Origin: Microcaldota archaeon
GTDB taxonomy: Archaea > Micrarchaeota > Micrarchaeia > Micrarchaeales > CABMGC01
Direction: 5' to 3'
Length of the DNA: 13,559 bases
Assembly (NCBI GenBank): GCA_027328265.1
Contig: DAHVVD010000060.1
Coordinates: 1-13,559, forward strand
A model generated the notes under the pieces. That model saw nothing but the letters and a program-made list of their open reading frames with translations, searched no databases and was not told the DNA's origin. Shown in pieces: positions 1 through 7,832 of this stretch. The position numbers were made by a program, and so were the translations under genes. Within the stretch, counting starts at the first letter, position 1. Each line of letters starts with the position of its first letter.

Positions 1-1208
1 TTTATGGGGACGCTGGTGGCTCCAGGCTGGAGGTTGTACTTGCCTGTGGCTACCGAGAAGATTGGCGACTGAGCCACAGAGATGTTGATGCTCTGGTTCT
101 TCGAGAACTGGCTCTGATAGTTAGAAGTGTAGTACTTCAGCTCGGCGCTGAGGCTTGCCTGGCTGCCTGAGTAGTTGTTCGCTGTTATCAGCACCGTCTC
201 TGTTACTGACTGGCCTGCTGCCAGACTTCCTATGAAGAAGTGGCGCACCGAGCTGAGTATGTTGACTCCGTTAAGGGAAGCTATATCGACGCTGACGTTG
301 TTGGCATTGCCATAGCCTATGTTCTGTATGCTCAGAGTGAGAGTTTGGTTGTATCCCATGTAGAGCGTAGCTGGACTTGCAGCAGTTACAGTTGCGATGA
401 TGTTCGGGTTCTGTATCTTCACCGCTATCGTCTGGTTTATGTTCTGGCTGTATGTGGTTCCCTCATCAGATTGGTATGCAACACGGATTGGTATGGAGTA
501 GGTGCCGTTGGTTATGTGACTGTTGACAAGGTATGTGGTAGTGAGGCTTGTCGAGGCTCCTGAAGCAAGCGAGCCTATTGAGAAGGTCTTGGTGCCAGTC
601 ACAGAGAAGTCTGTGGCGTTCAGGGTGCTGACAGTCATGTTCCTGACAGTGCCGTAGCCTGAGTTCATCACACTAAGCGTCACTGTCGAGACATTCCCAG
701 GCGACACCTTAGTGATCGTCGGGTTTATTGTGATCTGCGGGGTTCCGTGGACGTAGAAGGTTATAGGCATGACAGACTCTGCTGTCACAGTCTCGCTTGA
801 GCCGCTTATGGTCTCTGTGGTCTGGTAGTCTGCCACGAGGTCAAGTGTGTAGTTGCCTGAGGGCGTGTTCTTTGGTATGCGTATTGTGTAGGTGAAGTAC
901 GAGCCCACTCCACCGTATAGACCCTGGCCTATGCTGCTTATTAGGTAAGGATTAGAGGGCGAGACGTTTAGTATCGGATAGCTTCCCTCGAGCTCGAGGT
1001 TCACGTTCTGCAGGGTCGCGCTGAAAGTATCGTAGAGCTGCAGATTGATAGTTATATTATCGCCAGCATAGACTGGGTTGGGATTGATGCTCAGGCTGTA
1101 TATCGAGAGCGCGTCAAGGCTTGAGCTTGACGACGACGCGGCGAATGCCGGGGCTATGACCAATCCTGCCATCGAGAGCAGAAGGTACAGGTAGATTTGT
1201 TTTCTCAT
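1..1208 (-). CDS. Secreted Ig-like (COG1361/CARDB-type) surface protein, 3' end outside window
   Basis: The frame is open from the ATG at 1208 to the window edge, giving 402 residues with no stop. Residues 1-23 are a signal peptide: MRKQ, a hydrophobic stretch, then APAFA before a serine run. Two tandem Ig-like domains of about 110 residues follow a first beta-rich region (about 160-266 and 267-378). There are 13 N-x-S/T sequons (for example N51, N81, N119, N172, N190, N258, N375), as in a glycosylated cell-surface protein. The composition (Asn, Ser, Thr, Gly, alternating beta pattern) resembles the COG1361/CARDB/NEW3 families, often annotated as S-layer-domain proteins. A C-terminal membrane anchor may lie beyond the edge. 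It is the last visible gene of the regulator-ABC transporter operon, 42 nt after the permease, with GTGAT just before the start. It could be an extracellular partner of the exporter or its cargo; the exact function is unknown. Confidence 0.8.
   Translation of the reverse strand, partial: MRKQIYLYLLLSMAGLVIAPAFAASSSSSSLDALSIYSLSINPNPVYAGDNITINLQLYDTFSATLQNVNLELEGSYPILNVSPSNPYLISSIGQGLYGGVGSYFTYTIRIPKNTPSGNYTLDLVADYQTTETISGSSETVTAESVMPITFYVHGTPQITINPTITKVSPGNVSTVTLSVMNSGYGTVRNMTVSTLNATDFSVTGTKTFSIGSLASGASTSLTTTYLVNSHITNGTYSIPIRVAYQSDEGTTYSQNINQTIAVKIQNPNIIATVTAASPATLYMGYNQTLTLSIQNIGYGNANNVSVDIASLNGVNILSSVRHFFIGSLAAGQSVTETVLITANNYSGSQASLSAELKYYTSNYQSQFSKNQSINISVAQSPIFSVATGKYNLQPGATSVPI
75..731 (-). 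repeat. Two tandem Ig-like protein repeats
   Basis: Within the secreted protein, NSGYGTVRNMTV (residues 182-193) matches NIGYGNANNVSV (296-307). FSIGSLASGAS (209-219) matches FFIGSLAAGQS (324-334). The offsets are 114-115 residues, so each unit is one Ig-like/CARDB-type domain. A third unit may begin near residue 383 and continue past the left edge. Confidence 0.75.
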
Positions 1209-1232
1209 GCTATCACTTAAACATTATATTAT

Positions 1233-1257
1233 TCATTCTATATTCATTCTTCATTCT
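1233..1257 (-). repeat. AGAATGA short direct repeats between permease and surface-protein genes
   Basis: On the coding strand AGAATGA occurs three times (1251-1257, 1244-1250, 1233-1239). The first copy contains the TGA stop of the permease. The spacer is otherwise very A/T-rich, and ATAATATA at about 1225-1232 lies roughly 20-25 nt before the downstream ATG. It may be a weak internal promoter, or simple low-complexity sequence. Confidence 0.35.
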
Positions 1258-2354
1258 ATAGTGTTCTTGAAGAGCGCGAAGCTTACTATAATTCCAAGAA
1301 TCGCGAAAACTATGACAACACCGAAGTCGAGGATTACGTGGTTGAGTGGGAAGAAGCCGTTGAGCATCACGTCCCTTATGCCGTTGGTTGCATAGGTGAG
1401 CGGGTCTGCGACGTTGAAGGGCTGGAGAAGCGGAGGGGAGGACGATGCTGGGAAGAAGGCACCGGAGAGGAACCAGAGTGGCAGCACTATCGTCTGCGCT
1501 ATTATGGTGTATACTTCTATAGTCTTTATCCTCGAGCCGAGCATTATGGCTATGCCGCTGAATGCAGCTGCTACAAAGACAACAAGTGCAAGTATCCAAA
1601 CTAGGCCTAGCGGGCCCATGGCTATGCTGCCTCCTAGGAGGAGACCGAGACCTATGGCAAGTATTCCGTATATTGTGGATTGGACTGTGCCTGAGAAGAG
1701 CTTGCCCAGGACTATAGCGTTCTTGCTTATCGGCGTGATCAGGAAGGATTTTATGTTGCCGAGCTGCCTGTCTATTATTATGGACATTCCTCCGCCGAAC
1801 ACTCCTCCGAATGCGACTGACATGAGTATCACTCCTGCTATGAGGAAGTCACGATAGCTGCTGCTGGTTCCCTGAGTCGAGACTGCATTAACGTCGCTCT
1901 GAATCTGAACTGAGCTGACTCCGTCGTTATACTTCGAGACCGCGTTATCTATGAATGGGATAGCGACTCCGGATTCTGAGAACTGGCTTGTTGCGTAGTA
2001 GATGTACACACTGGGCTGACCTCCCTGCAGCTTAGGGAATGTGGGAAGTATCACGACAAGCGCAGAGACGGTGCCTGCACGCAGCATGTCGAGCCCTGTC
2101 TGCTCGTCAGTAACCGCCTTTATCGAGAGCGTGCCGCCTGATTCGAGCGTGTTAAGGAACTGCATCGATGTCGGATTGTTGGCATAGTTGGCTACAGCCA
2201 CAGGCACGTTGCTCACGCCGTTGCCTAGGTTGCCGAAGAAGATTATTATGATGAGCGGGAACATCATCGACCTTATGAGGTTGGTCCTGAGGTTGCTCTT
2301 GAAGATGAGCATCTCCCTCTTGAAAATGGTCATTGAGTCGTAGATTAGTCCCAT
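1251..2354 (-). CDS. ABC-2 type (DrrB-like) transport permease
   Basis: This 367-residue protein is the membrane subunit of an ABC exporter. A short cytoplasmic N-terminus containing IFKREM is followed by a membrane helix at about residues 28-43. A large extracytoplasmic loop covers about 45-165. Five further hydrophobic segments follow at about 168-192, 212-240, 248-275, 283-302 and 338-362. This one-helix/large-loop/five-helix layout fits the ABC2_membrane_3 family. The ATG lies 1 nt past the ATPase stop, and AGGGGGAGA inside the end of the ATPase gene serves as the ribosome-binding site, so the two are probably translationally coupled. It should pair with that ATPase as a homodimer plus two ATPase chains. 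The substrate (drug, lipid, glycan or peptide) cannot be read from the sequence. Confidence 0.88.
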   Translation of the reverse strand: MGLIYDSMTIFKREMLIFKSNLRTNLIRSMMFPLIIIIFFGNLGNGVSNVPVAVANYANNPTSMQFLNTLESGGTLSIKAVTDEQTGLDMLRAGTVSALVVILPTFPKLQGGQPSVYIYYATSQFSESGVAIPFIDNAVSKYNDGVSSVQIQSDVNAVSTQGTSSSYRDFLIAGVILMSVAFGGVFGGGMSIIIDRQLGNIKSFLITPISKNAIVLGKLFSGTVQSTIYGILAIGLGLLLGGSIAMGPLGLVWILALVVFVAAAFSGIAIMLGSRIKTIEVYTIIAQTIVLPLWFLSGAFFPASSSPPLLQPFNVADPLTYATNGIRDVMLNGFFPLNHVILDFGVVIVFAILGIIVSFALFKNTIE

Positions 2355-2355
2355 C

Positions 2356-3369
2356 TTATCTCCCCCTGAAGCCTCCTATCTTGGCTATGTTCTTGTTCGC
2401 CTGCTGCTCCCCTGTCGTGTCCCTGATGCTTGCGCCTGTGAGTTTTATGAAGACGTCGTCCATGGTTGGCAGGTGCATGCTTATGGTGAGAACCTCTATT
2501 TTCTCCTTTTGCAGCACCTCGGATATCTTTATCAATTTCTCAAGATACTTGTCTTCTATCGGAACCTCGAGCCTGCCATCTTTATTTATGAGCTCAAGCC
2601 CGAATTTTGATTTAATCAGCTTTATGACTTTCGCAACATCTTCGGGCTTTACAGTTATGCTGAGCAGATTGCCCTTTGCAACGAGCTTCTTGAGCTCAGA
2701 GGCAGTGCCTATCGCCTGTATCACTCCATGGTCTATCACTGCAATCCTGTCTGCGAGCTGGTCTGCCTCTTCGAGGTACTGGGTAGTGAGTATTATTGTG
2801 ATGCCCTGTTTGTTCAGCCTCCTTATCTCGGCCCACATGTTTACCCTGCTCTGTATGTCAAGGCCTGTGGTGGGTTCGTCGAGTATCAGTATCTTGGGCT
2901 CTTGTATCATGGACTTGACGAGGTTAAGGCGCCTCTGCATTCCTCCTGAGAAGGTGCCTGCAGCAACATCCCCGAAAGAGGTCAGTTCCGCCTCCTGAAG
3001 TGCATGGTTTACCTTCTGCTCTATCCTTTCCTCAGGTATGTGGTAGAGGCGAGCGTATATTCGGAGGTTGTCTCTTGCTGTGAGGTAGCTATCGACTACT
3101 GTTTCCTGGGTCATGAAGCCGATCATCTGCTTTATCTCCTCGCCGTCGTTCCTGTTGTCCCTGCCTTCTATGATTATCTTGCCGTTTGTCGGCCTCAACA
3201 GGCCTAGGATCATATTAAGGATAGTCGTCTTGCCTGCGCCGTTGGGTCCGAGGAGTCCGAAGATCTCGCCCTTCTTTATCTTGAAGCTGATTCCCTTCAC
3301 GGCCTCGAAGTCGCCGAACTTCTTCCAAAGGTTTGCTATCTCTACAGAGTATTGTTCAGCCGAACTCAT
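2356..3369 (-). CDS. ABC transporter ATP-binding protein, DrrA type
   Basis: This 337-residue cytoplasmic ATPase would energise the adjacent permease. All core motifs are visible: Walker A GPNGAGKT (41-48), Q-loop Gln88, signature FSGGMQ (140-145), Walker B ILILDEP (160-166) and D-loop GLD (169-171). The H-loop position is Gln197, in LTTQYLEEAD, instead of His. That is the normal state of the DrrA/drug-resistance exporter subfamily, not a defect. The C-terminal part (about 225-337, ending in a PTMDDVFIKLTG segment) matches the DUF4162-like extension of this subfamily. The ATG lies inside the end of the regulator gene (14-nt overlap), implying coupling. The family exports hydrophobic drugs, lipids or surface components; the substrate here is unknown. 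Confidence 0.92.
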   Translation of the reverse strand: MSSAEQYSVEIANLWKKFGDFEAVKGISFKIKKGEIFGLLGPNGAGKTTILNMILGLLRPTNGKIIIEGRDNRNDGEEIKQMIGFMTQETVVDSYLTARDNLRIYARLYHIPEERIEQKVNHALQEAELTSFGDVAAGTFSGGMQRRLNLVKSMIQEPKILILDEPTTGLDIQSRVNMWAEIRRLNKQGITIILTTQYLEEADQLADRIAVIDHGVIQAIGTASELKKLVAKGNLLSITVKPEDVAKVIKLIKSKFGLELINKDGRLEVPIEDKYLEKLIKISEVLQKEKIEVLTISMHLPTMDDVFIKLTGASIRDTTGEQQANKNIAKIGGFRGR

Positions 3370-3721
3370 AAGCTATCAACTTTTTTATGTTGCCAACGTT
3401 CTTGGCCATGACCTTCCTTGAACGCGCTGCGACCTTCAAGCCATCTGATGTTATCCTGTACTCCTTTTGCACTTTAGAGCAAGAGAGGTGCGAAGAGCTC
3501 TTTACCAGGCCTTTGTTTTCCAGAGAATTAAACGTGTTGTAGATCTCGCTCTTATTTATGTCCTTGAGGATTCCGAAGTTTACCTTCTTCAACCTCTTGT
3601 AGAGTTCGTATGGATACACGTTCTTCCTGCACATAGCATTGAGTATGACGAACTTGAGTACGCCATTCTTGAAAGTTTCATCGACGTACTTGTGTATGTC
3701 TAACCCGTCGTTTTTTTCCAT
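3356..3721 (-). CDS. PadR-like winged-helix transcriptional regulator
   Basis: The 121-residue protein has the PadR layout. A first helix bears GVLKFVILNAM (20-30), followed by YPYELYKRLKK (36-46) and a recognition helix at about 55-70 (NKSEIYNTFNSLENKG). A wing ends in KEYRIT (87-91) with SDGLK after it, matching the family's Y-x-L-T-x-x-G end of the wing. The C-terminal helix (about 95-120) is short, as in single-domain PadR proteins that dimerise through it. The gene is first in the operon and overlaps the ATPase start by 14 nt. A perfect palindrome lies directly upstream, so it probably represses its own operon and releases on binding a hydrophobic ligand that the exporter handles. The ligand is unknown; MarR-like is the alternative label. 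Confidence 0.82.
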   Translation of the reverse strand: MEKNDGLDIHKYVDETFKNGVLKFVILNAMCRKNVYPYELYKRLKKVNFGILKDINKSEIYNTFNSLENKGLVKSSSHLSCSKVQKEYRITSDGLKVAARSRKVMAKNVGNIKKLIAYEFG

Positions 3722-3724
3722 CCT

Positions 3725-3730
3725 ACCTCC
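3725..3730 (-). promoter_or_regulatory. Ribosome-binding site of the regulator gene
   Basis: GGAGGT on the minus strand lies 3 nt before the ATG at 3721. It is the strongest Shine-Dalgarno match in the window and abuts the palindrome, which supports this start codon. Confidence 0.7.
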
Positions 3731-3752
3731 AATAGTCTAAATTTAGACTATT
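3731..3752. promoter_or_regulatory. Perfect 22-bp palindrome, likely operator of the PadR-like regulator
   Basis: AATAGTCTAAA at 3731-3741 is followed with no spacer by its exact reverse complement at 3742-3752. It lies between the TATA-like box (3768-3775) and the ribosome-binding site (3725-3730). The expected transcription start, about 25 nt from the box, falls inside it. A dimeric winged-helix protein bound here would block initiation. A further CTAAAT half-site-like stretch follows at 3753-3758. Confidence 0.8.
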
Positions 3753-3767
3753 CTAAATGTGCATTAA

Positions 3768-3775
3768 TATATAAA
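3768..3775 (-). promoter_or_regulatory. TATA box of the regulator-ABC operon
   Basis: TTTATATA on the minus strand fits the archaeal box A consensus. The expected start near 3745 gives a leader of about 24 nt containing GGAGGT. Confidence 0.6.
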
Positions 3776-3830
3776 TACCTGCCTATATACCGCGTTGAGT
3801 AAATAACATGCCAGCTTGCTCTTGTGGCAA

Positions 3831-3839
3831 ATATTAATA
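3831..3839 (+). promoter_or_regulatory. Probable TATA box of leucyl-tRNA synthetase gene
   Basis: ATATTAATA lies about 33 nt before the ATG at 3868. That would give a leader of roughly 8 nt, and no Shine-Dalgarno sequence is visible, in keeping with leaderless-type archaeal transcripts. The CCTATATAC at 3782-3790 is an alternative. Confidence 0.4.
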
Positions 3840-3867
3840 ACTATGCGATGAGAGTTTATCTGCTATC

Positions 3868-6687
3868 ATGATTGACTACGCAGAGATGGAGAGCAAGTGG
3901 CAGAAAGCCTGGGACGAAGCGAAGATATTCGAGGGAGAGGTCGGAAGCAAGAAGCCTTACTTTGTCACCGCAGCATTCCCGTACCCGAATGCGCCTCAAC
4001 ACATAGGACACCTCAGAACCTACGGCACCGCCGACGTCCTTGCTAGGTACAGGAGGATGCTGGGCTACAATGTCCTATATCCAATGGGTTTCCATGCGAC
4101 TGGCACACCTGTTCTTGCGATAGCCAAGAGAATCAAGGCAAAGGACCAAGACCTGATCAACGATCTTCGTCTCTTCCATGTGCCTGACGAGGAGATAGCG
4201 AAGATGACAGAGCCGACTTTCATAGCGGAGTATTTCATAAAGGAGATAGAGAGGGGCATGCATGCTGCAGGTTACAGCGTGGATTGGAGGAGGAAGTTCG
4301 TGAGCATAGAACCCTTCTTCAGCAAATTCGTGGAGTGGCAGTTTGGGATTCTAAATGGCAAAGGCTATCTTAAGCAAGGAAGGCATCCTGTGGGCTGGTG
4401 CCCCAACGAGAACAATGCAGTAGGGATGCACGATACAAAGAGGGACGTCGAGCCGGAGATAGGAAGCATGACAGTGATTAAGTTTGATGTCGAAGGGTTG
4501 GGAGCAAAGGCTCTCTGTGCAACATTCAGACCTGAGACAATATTCGGGGTCACAAACCTCTTCGCAAATGAGAATTCTGCTTATGTAATCTGCAGATTGA
4601 ACAAGGGAAGCGAGCAATGCATAATCTCGAAGTCAAGTGCAGCTGCGCTGGCTTTCCAGATGGAGATAGAGATAGTAAAGGAGATAGAAGGCAAAGAGCT
4701 TCTGGGCAAGAAGTGCACAAACCCAGCAAATGGCTTACCTGTACCGATATTACCAGGTTTCTTCGTGAAGGAGGAGGTAGGCACAGGTCTCGTGATGAGC
4801 GTGCCTGCACATGCGCCATTCGATTATGTCGCGCTCGAGAGGCTTAAGGCTTCAGGATACAACATAGGGGAAATAAAGCCGATAAAGGTTATCGAGATAG
4901 AGAAGAAAAGTGGAGGGAAAGTGGAAAACATACCAGCATTAACGTATCTCGAATCTCTTGGATGGAGTCCAGGCTCCGCAAACGATGTGATAGAGCTCGC
5001 AACAAAGGAGGAATACAAGGAAGAGTCTCACATGGGCAGGATGATAATCGAGGGTTATGCAGGAATGGGAGAGCAGCAGGCAAGGGAGAAGATAAAGGAA
5101 ATGCTTGAAGGCAAGGAGAAGGCATTCGAGATATACACATTGACAAACGAGACTCAGGTGTTGTGCAGATGCGGCTACCCGATAGTCGTGAACGTGGTGG
5201 AAAACCAGTGGTTCATAGATTATGGAGATGACAAATGGAAGGAAGAGGCGAGGGCAGCGCTCAATGGCATGAGGATCCTTCCTGAAAGTAGTAGAAAGGC
5301 AATGGATGCGGCGCTCGAATGGATCAACCTTCGTGCTGTGGCGAGGGCGCAAGGCCTCGGGACAAGGTTCCCGTTCGACAAAGAGAAGATAATAGAATCG
5401 CTGTCAGACTCCACGATATACATGGCTTTCTATACGATTTCCAATCTTATCAGGAGCATAAACTCGGAGAACCTCAAGTCCGAATTCTTTGATTATGTCT
5501 TCCTGAACAAGGGAGATGCTGATTCTGTGGCAAAGTCCACAGGCATAGATTACGATACGGTAAAGAAATGCAGGGAGTCTTTTGAGTACTGGTATCAGGA
5601 TACCTCGAACCACTCTGCGAGCGAGCTTATCTTCAATCACCTCACAATGTACATCTTCAACCACGTTGCCGTCTTAGACAAGAAGAACTGGCCTAAGCAG
5701 GTGGTCGCTAACGGCATAGTGCTTAGCGAGGGCGAGAAGATGTCGAAGAGTCTTGGCAATATAGTGCCGCTAATGGACGGGCTCAAGGCACATGGCGCCG
5801 ATCCTCTTAGGGCAGTGGTCGTCGCAGGAGCAGATCTCCTTAGCGATTCAGACTACACACAGGAGGCCGTGAAGGGCGTAAAGGAGCGCTTCAACTACCT
5901 CTTTGAGATTTGCGAGAGCCTGGATGGCTACGAGTCAGGAGAGCTGAAGCACATAGACTACTGGTTCTACTCAAGACTAAACCGCAAGATAGAGAATGTT
6001 TCGTCGGCTTACGAGAAGCTCGAACTGAGGGACGCGCTTACCCAGATTCTTTATGACTCTGTGATAGAACTTAGGAGATACGCAGCAAGGGGCGGGAAGA
6101 GCGGGATAGCGATGAGGGAATATCTATCGAAGATAGCGCTGATGCTCCAGCCGATAGCTCCTCATGTCTCTGAAGAGCTCTGGCGCAGGCTCGGCAACAC
6201 AACTTTCTCTTCGGTTGAGAGATGGCCGGCAGCTGACAAGGAGATGATAAGCAGGAAGATAGATGAAGAGGAGGAAACGCTCAACAAGACAGTGGCAGAC
6301 GCGAAGCAGATAATCGAACTGATGAAAAGGAAAGGAACCAGAGAAACAAAATCTATGAGAATAATAGTCGCAGAGAACTGGAAAAGAGATCTCTCTGGCT
6401 TCCTCGCTAAAAGCAAGAATGTAAGCAAGACGATGGAGTATGCAAAGATGGCGGAAGGCATAGATATGGAAAAGGCGTCGAAGTACATTACAGCACTTGC
6501 GAAGAAGATGGAAAGCGTTAGAGGAAGCGAGGTAACCCAGGAGGAGGAGCAGGAGCTTTATTCAGAGGCAAAAGAGTATCTGGAGAACGCGCTTGGCGCA
6601 AAAGTCGAAATAGAGAATGAATCAGAGTCAAAATCCGAGAGGGCTGCGAGAGCAATGCCTCTTAAACCCAGCTTGGAACTATATTAA
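3868..6687 (+). CDS. leuS: Leucyl-tRNA synthetase, archaeal/eukaryotic type
   Basis: This 939-residue cytosolic enzyme attaches leucine to tRNA(Leu) using ATP. The class I signatures are HIGH (45-48, in PNAPQHIGHLRTYG) and KMSKS (624-628). The inserted zinc-like module includes HPVGWCPNENNAVGMHD around Cys178. The CP1 editing domain carries TFRPETIFG (219-227) and VPAHAPFDY (312-320), whose Asp319 is the expected anchor for the amino group of mischarged amino acids. A second CRCG module precedes VENQWFIDY. After KMSKS come the helical anticodon-binding domain and a lysine/glutamate-rich C-terminal domain. Length and motif spelling match archaeal rather than bacterial LeuRS. It is transcribed divergently from the ABC operon and appears monocistronic, since a TATA-like box follows before the next gene. 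The start at 3868 is the first ATG of the frame. Confidence 0.97.
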   Translation: MIDYAEMESKWQKAWDEAKIFEGEVGSKKPYFVTAAFPYPNAPQHIGHLRTYGTADVLARYRRMLGYNVLYPMGFHATGTPVLAIAKRIKAKDQDLINDLRLFHVPDEEIAKMTEPTFIAEYFIKEIERGMHAAGYSVDWRRKFVSIEPFFSKFVEWQFGILNGKGYLKQGRHPVGWCPNENNAVGMHDTKRDVEPEIGSMTVIKFDVEGLGAKALCATFRPETIFGVTNLFANENSAYVICRLNKGSEQCIISKSSAAALAFQMEIEIVKEIEGKELLGKKCTNPANGLPVPILPGFFVKEEVGTGLVMSVPAHAPFDYVALERLKASGYNIGEIKPIKVIEIEKKSGGKVENIPALTYLESLGWSPGSANDVIELATKEEYKEESHMGRMIIEGYAGMGEQQAREKIKEMLEGKEKAFEIYTLTNETQVLCRCGYPIVVNVVENQWFIDYGDDKWKEEARAALNGMRILPESSRKAMDAALEWINLRAVARAQGLGTRFPFDKEKIIESLSDSTIYMAFYTISNLIRSINSENLKSEFFDYVFLNKGDADSVAKSTGIDYDTVKKCRESFEYWYQDTSNHSASELIFNHLTMYIFNHVAVLDKKNWPKQVVANGIVLSEGEKMSKSLGNIVPLMDGLKAHGADPLRAVVVAGADLLSDSDYTQEAVKGVKERFNYLFEICESLDGYESGELKHIDYWFYSRLNRKIENVSSAYEKLELRDALTQILYDSVIELRRYAARGGKSGIAMREYLSKIALMLQPIAPHVSEELWRRLGNTTFSSVERWPAADKEMISRKIDEEEETLNKTVADAKQIIELMKRKGTRETKSMRIIVAENWKRDLSGFLAKSKNVSKTMEYAKMAEGIDMEKASKYITALAKKMESVRGSEVTQEEEQELYSEAKEYLENALGAKVEIENESESKSERAARAMPLKPSLELY

Positions 6688-6719
6688 GTGACTTTCAGAG
6701 AAGATAAAAAATCCGAATC

Positions 6720-6727
6720 TTTAAATA
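6720..6727 (+). promoter_or_regulatory. TATA box of the 2-oxoacid dehydrogenase operon
   Basis: TTTAAATA exactly matches the archaeal box A consensus. The expected transcription start near 6749 lies about 10 nt before the TTG at 6759, so the first transcript is probably nearly leaderless. Confidence 0.6.
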
Positions 6728-6758
6728 AGATTGCGTCGTTATAGAATCGGGGCTGAAT

Positions 6759-7832
6759 TTGCTGAGCGATGTCTACGACTCTTCGATAGAATATATGCAG
6801 ATAGTCGACCAGAACGGCAAGGCAGACGAATCTCTTTTTCCGAAAGACCTCACAGACCAGAAGATAATCGAGATGTATAAGAATATGGCCTTTGCTAGGG
6901 CACTCGATGCAAAAATCCTCAGCCTGCAGAGGCAGGGAAGGGCTGTCACCTATGCTCCTCTCCTGGGAGAAGAAGCAACGCAGATAGGCAGCGCGATGGC
7001 CATGCGCGAAAAAGACATTTTCGTCCCTACGTTCAGGCAGCACGGCGTCTTCCTTGTAAGGAAACTTCCCCTTGATCTCTTCGTCCTCTATTGGCGAGGC
7101 TTTGAGGAAGGTGACGAAATACCCAAGGGAGTCTACGGCACTCCTGACATTGTTCCGGTTGCTACACAGATGCCTCACGCTGCAGGAATCGCCTTCGCAC
7201 AGAAATACAAGAAGACAGGCGCAAAGGTTATCGCATATGTGGGCGACGGCGGAACATCCGAGGGCGATTTCTACGAAGCGCTCAACTTCGCAGGTGTTTT
7301 CCAAACTCCTCTTGTCACGATTATAGAGAACAACCAGTGGGCTATATCGGAACCGAGGAGCAGACAGAGCGCAGCAAAGACGCTGGCGCAGAAAGCTGTC
7401 GCGGCAGGGATAGATGCGATGCAGGTAGACGGCAACGATGTCATTGCGGTCTACAAAGCAACACAAGACGCAATAGCGAAGGAGGGGCCGATGGTCATAG
7501 AATGCAATACTTATAGGATGGGCATGCACACAACCTCAGATGATCCAACCAAGTACAGGAGTGACAGCGAGCTGGAAGTATGGAAGGCAAGGGATCCTAT
7601 TCTGAGGATAAAGACTTATCTTACAGGCAAGAAGCTCTGGGACGATGAGATGGAAAAGGCGATGCAAGATGAGCATTCCAAAATTATAGACGATGCTGTG
7701 GAGAAGGCCGAGTCCTTCAAGCCTGATCCGAAGAGCATCTTCGAGAATGTCTACAGTTACATGCCAAATACTCTTCAGGAAGAACTTGATGCGGCAGAGA
7801 AGTCGGGATTCTGGCAGGGTGATGGCAAATGA
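6759..7832 (+). CDS. 2-oxoacid dehydrogenase E1 component, alpha subunit
   Basis: This is the thiamine-diphosphate-dependent decarboxylase subunit that, with E1 beta, oxidatively decarboxylates a 2-oxoacid and acylates the lipoyl arm of E2. The ThDP/Mg motif starts at GDG (162-164) and ends with NN (191-192) about 28 residues later. The family phosphorylation-loop region is RMGMHTTSDDP, with His257. LSLQRQGR and TLAQKAVAAGI closely resemble Bacillus-type PDH E1 alpha. Length (357 residues) is normal. The start is uncertain: no ATG is available before residue 13, so either TTG at 6759 (about 10 nt after the predicted transcript start) or ATG at 6795 is used. The gene overlaps E1 beta by 4 nt. 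Substrate is not settled: Bacillus relatives use pyruvate, whereas the characterised Thermoplasma complex prefers branched-chain oxoacids. Confidence 0.93.
   Translation: MLSDVYDSSIEYMQIVDQNGKADESLFPKDLTDQKIIEMYKNMAFARALDAKILSLQRQGRAVTYAPLLGEEATQIGSAMAMREKDIFVPTFRQHGVFLVRKLPLDLFVLYWRGFEEGDEIPKGVYGTPDIVPVATQMPHAAGIAFAQKYKKTGAKVIAYVGDGGTSEGDFYEALNFAGVFQTPLVTIIENNQWAISEPRSRQSAAKTLAQKAVAAGIDAMQVDGNDVIAVYKATQDAIAKEGPMVIECNTYRMGMHTTSDDPTKYRSDSELEVWKARDPILRIKTYLTGKKLWDDEMEKAMQDEHSKIIDDAVEKAESFKPDPKSIFENVYSYMPNTLQEELDAAEKSGFWQGDGK
7817..7823 (+). promoter_or_regulatory. Ribosome-binding site of E1 beta
   Basis: GGGTGAT matches the archaeal anti-Shine-Dalgarno end of 16S rRNA and lies 5 nt before the ATG at 7829. 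It selects this start although a second ATG follows immediately at 7832. Confidence 0.6.

Noticed and set aside
240..563. 107-codon plus-strand frame
   Set aside because: It is opposite the surface-protein gene, which is open for 402 codons with a signal peptide and internal repeats.
2778..2944. Missing H-loop histidine in the ABC ATPase as a sign of inactivation
   Set aside because: Gln in LTTQYLEEAD is the normal state in the DrrA subfamily; all other motifs are intact.
2333..2998. 221-codon open frame on the plus strand
   Set aside because: It is antisense to the ABC ATPase, whose Walker and signature motifs are intact. Its serine-rich translation mirrors the coding strand.
6684..7529. 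281-codon open frame on the minus strand
   Set aside because: It lies wholly antisense to E1 alpha, which has all family motifs. Its translation is Cys/Arg-rich with no domain pattern, a shadow of codon bias.
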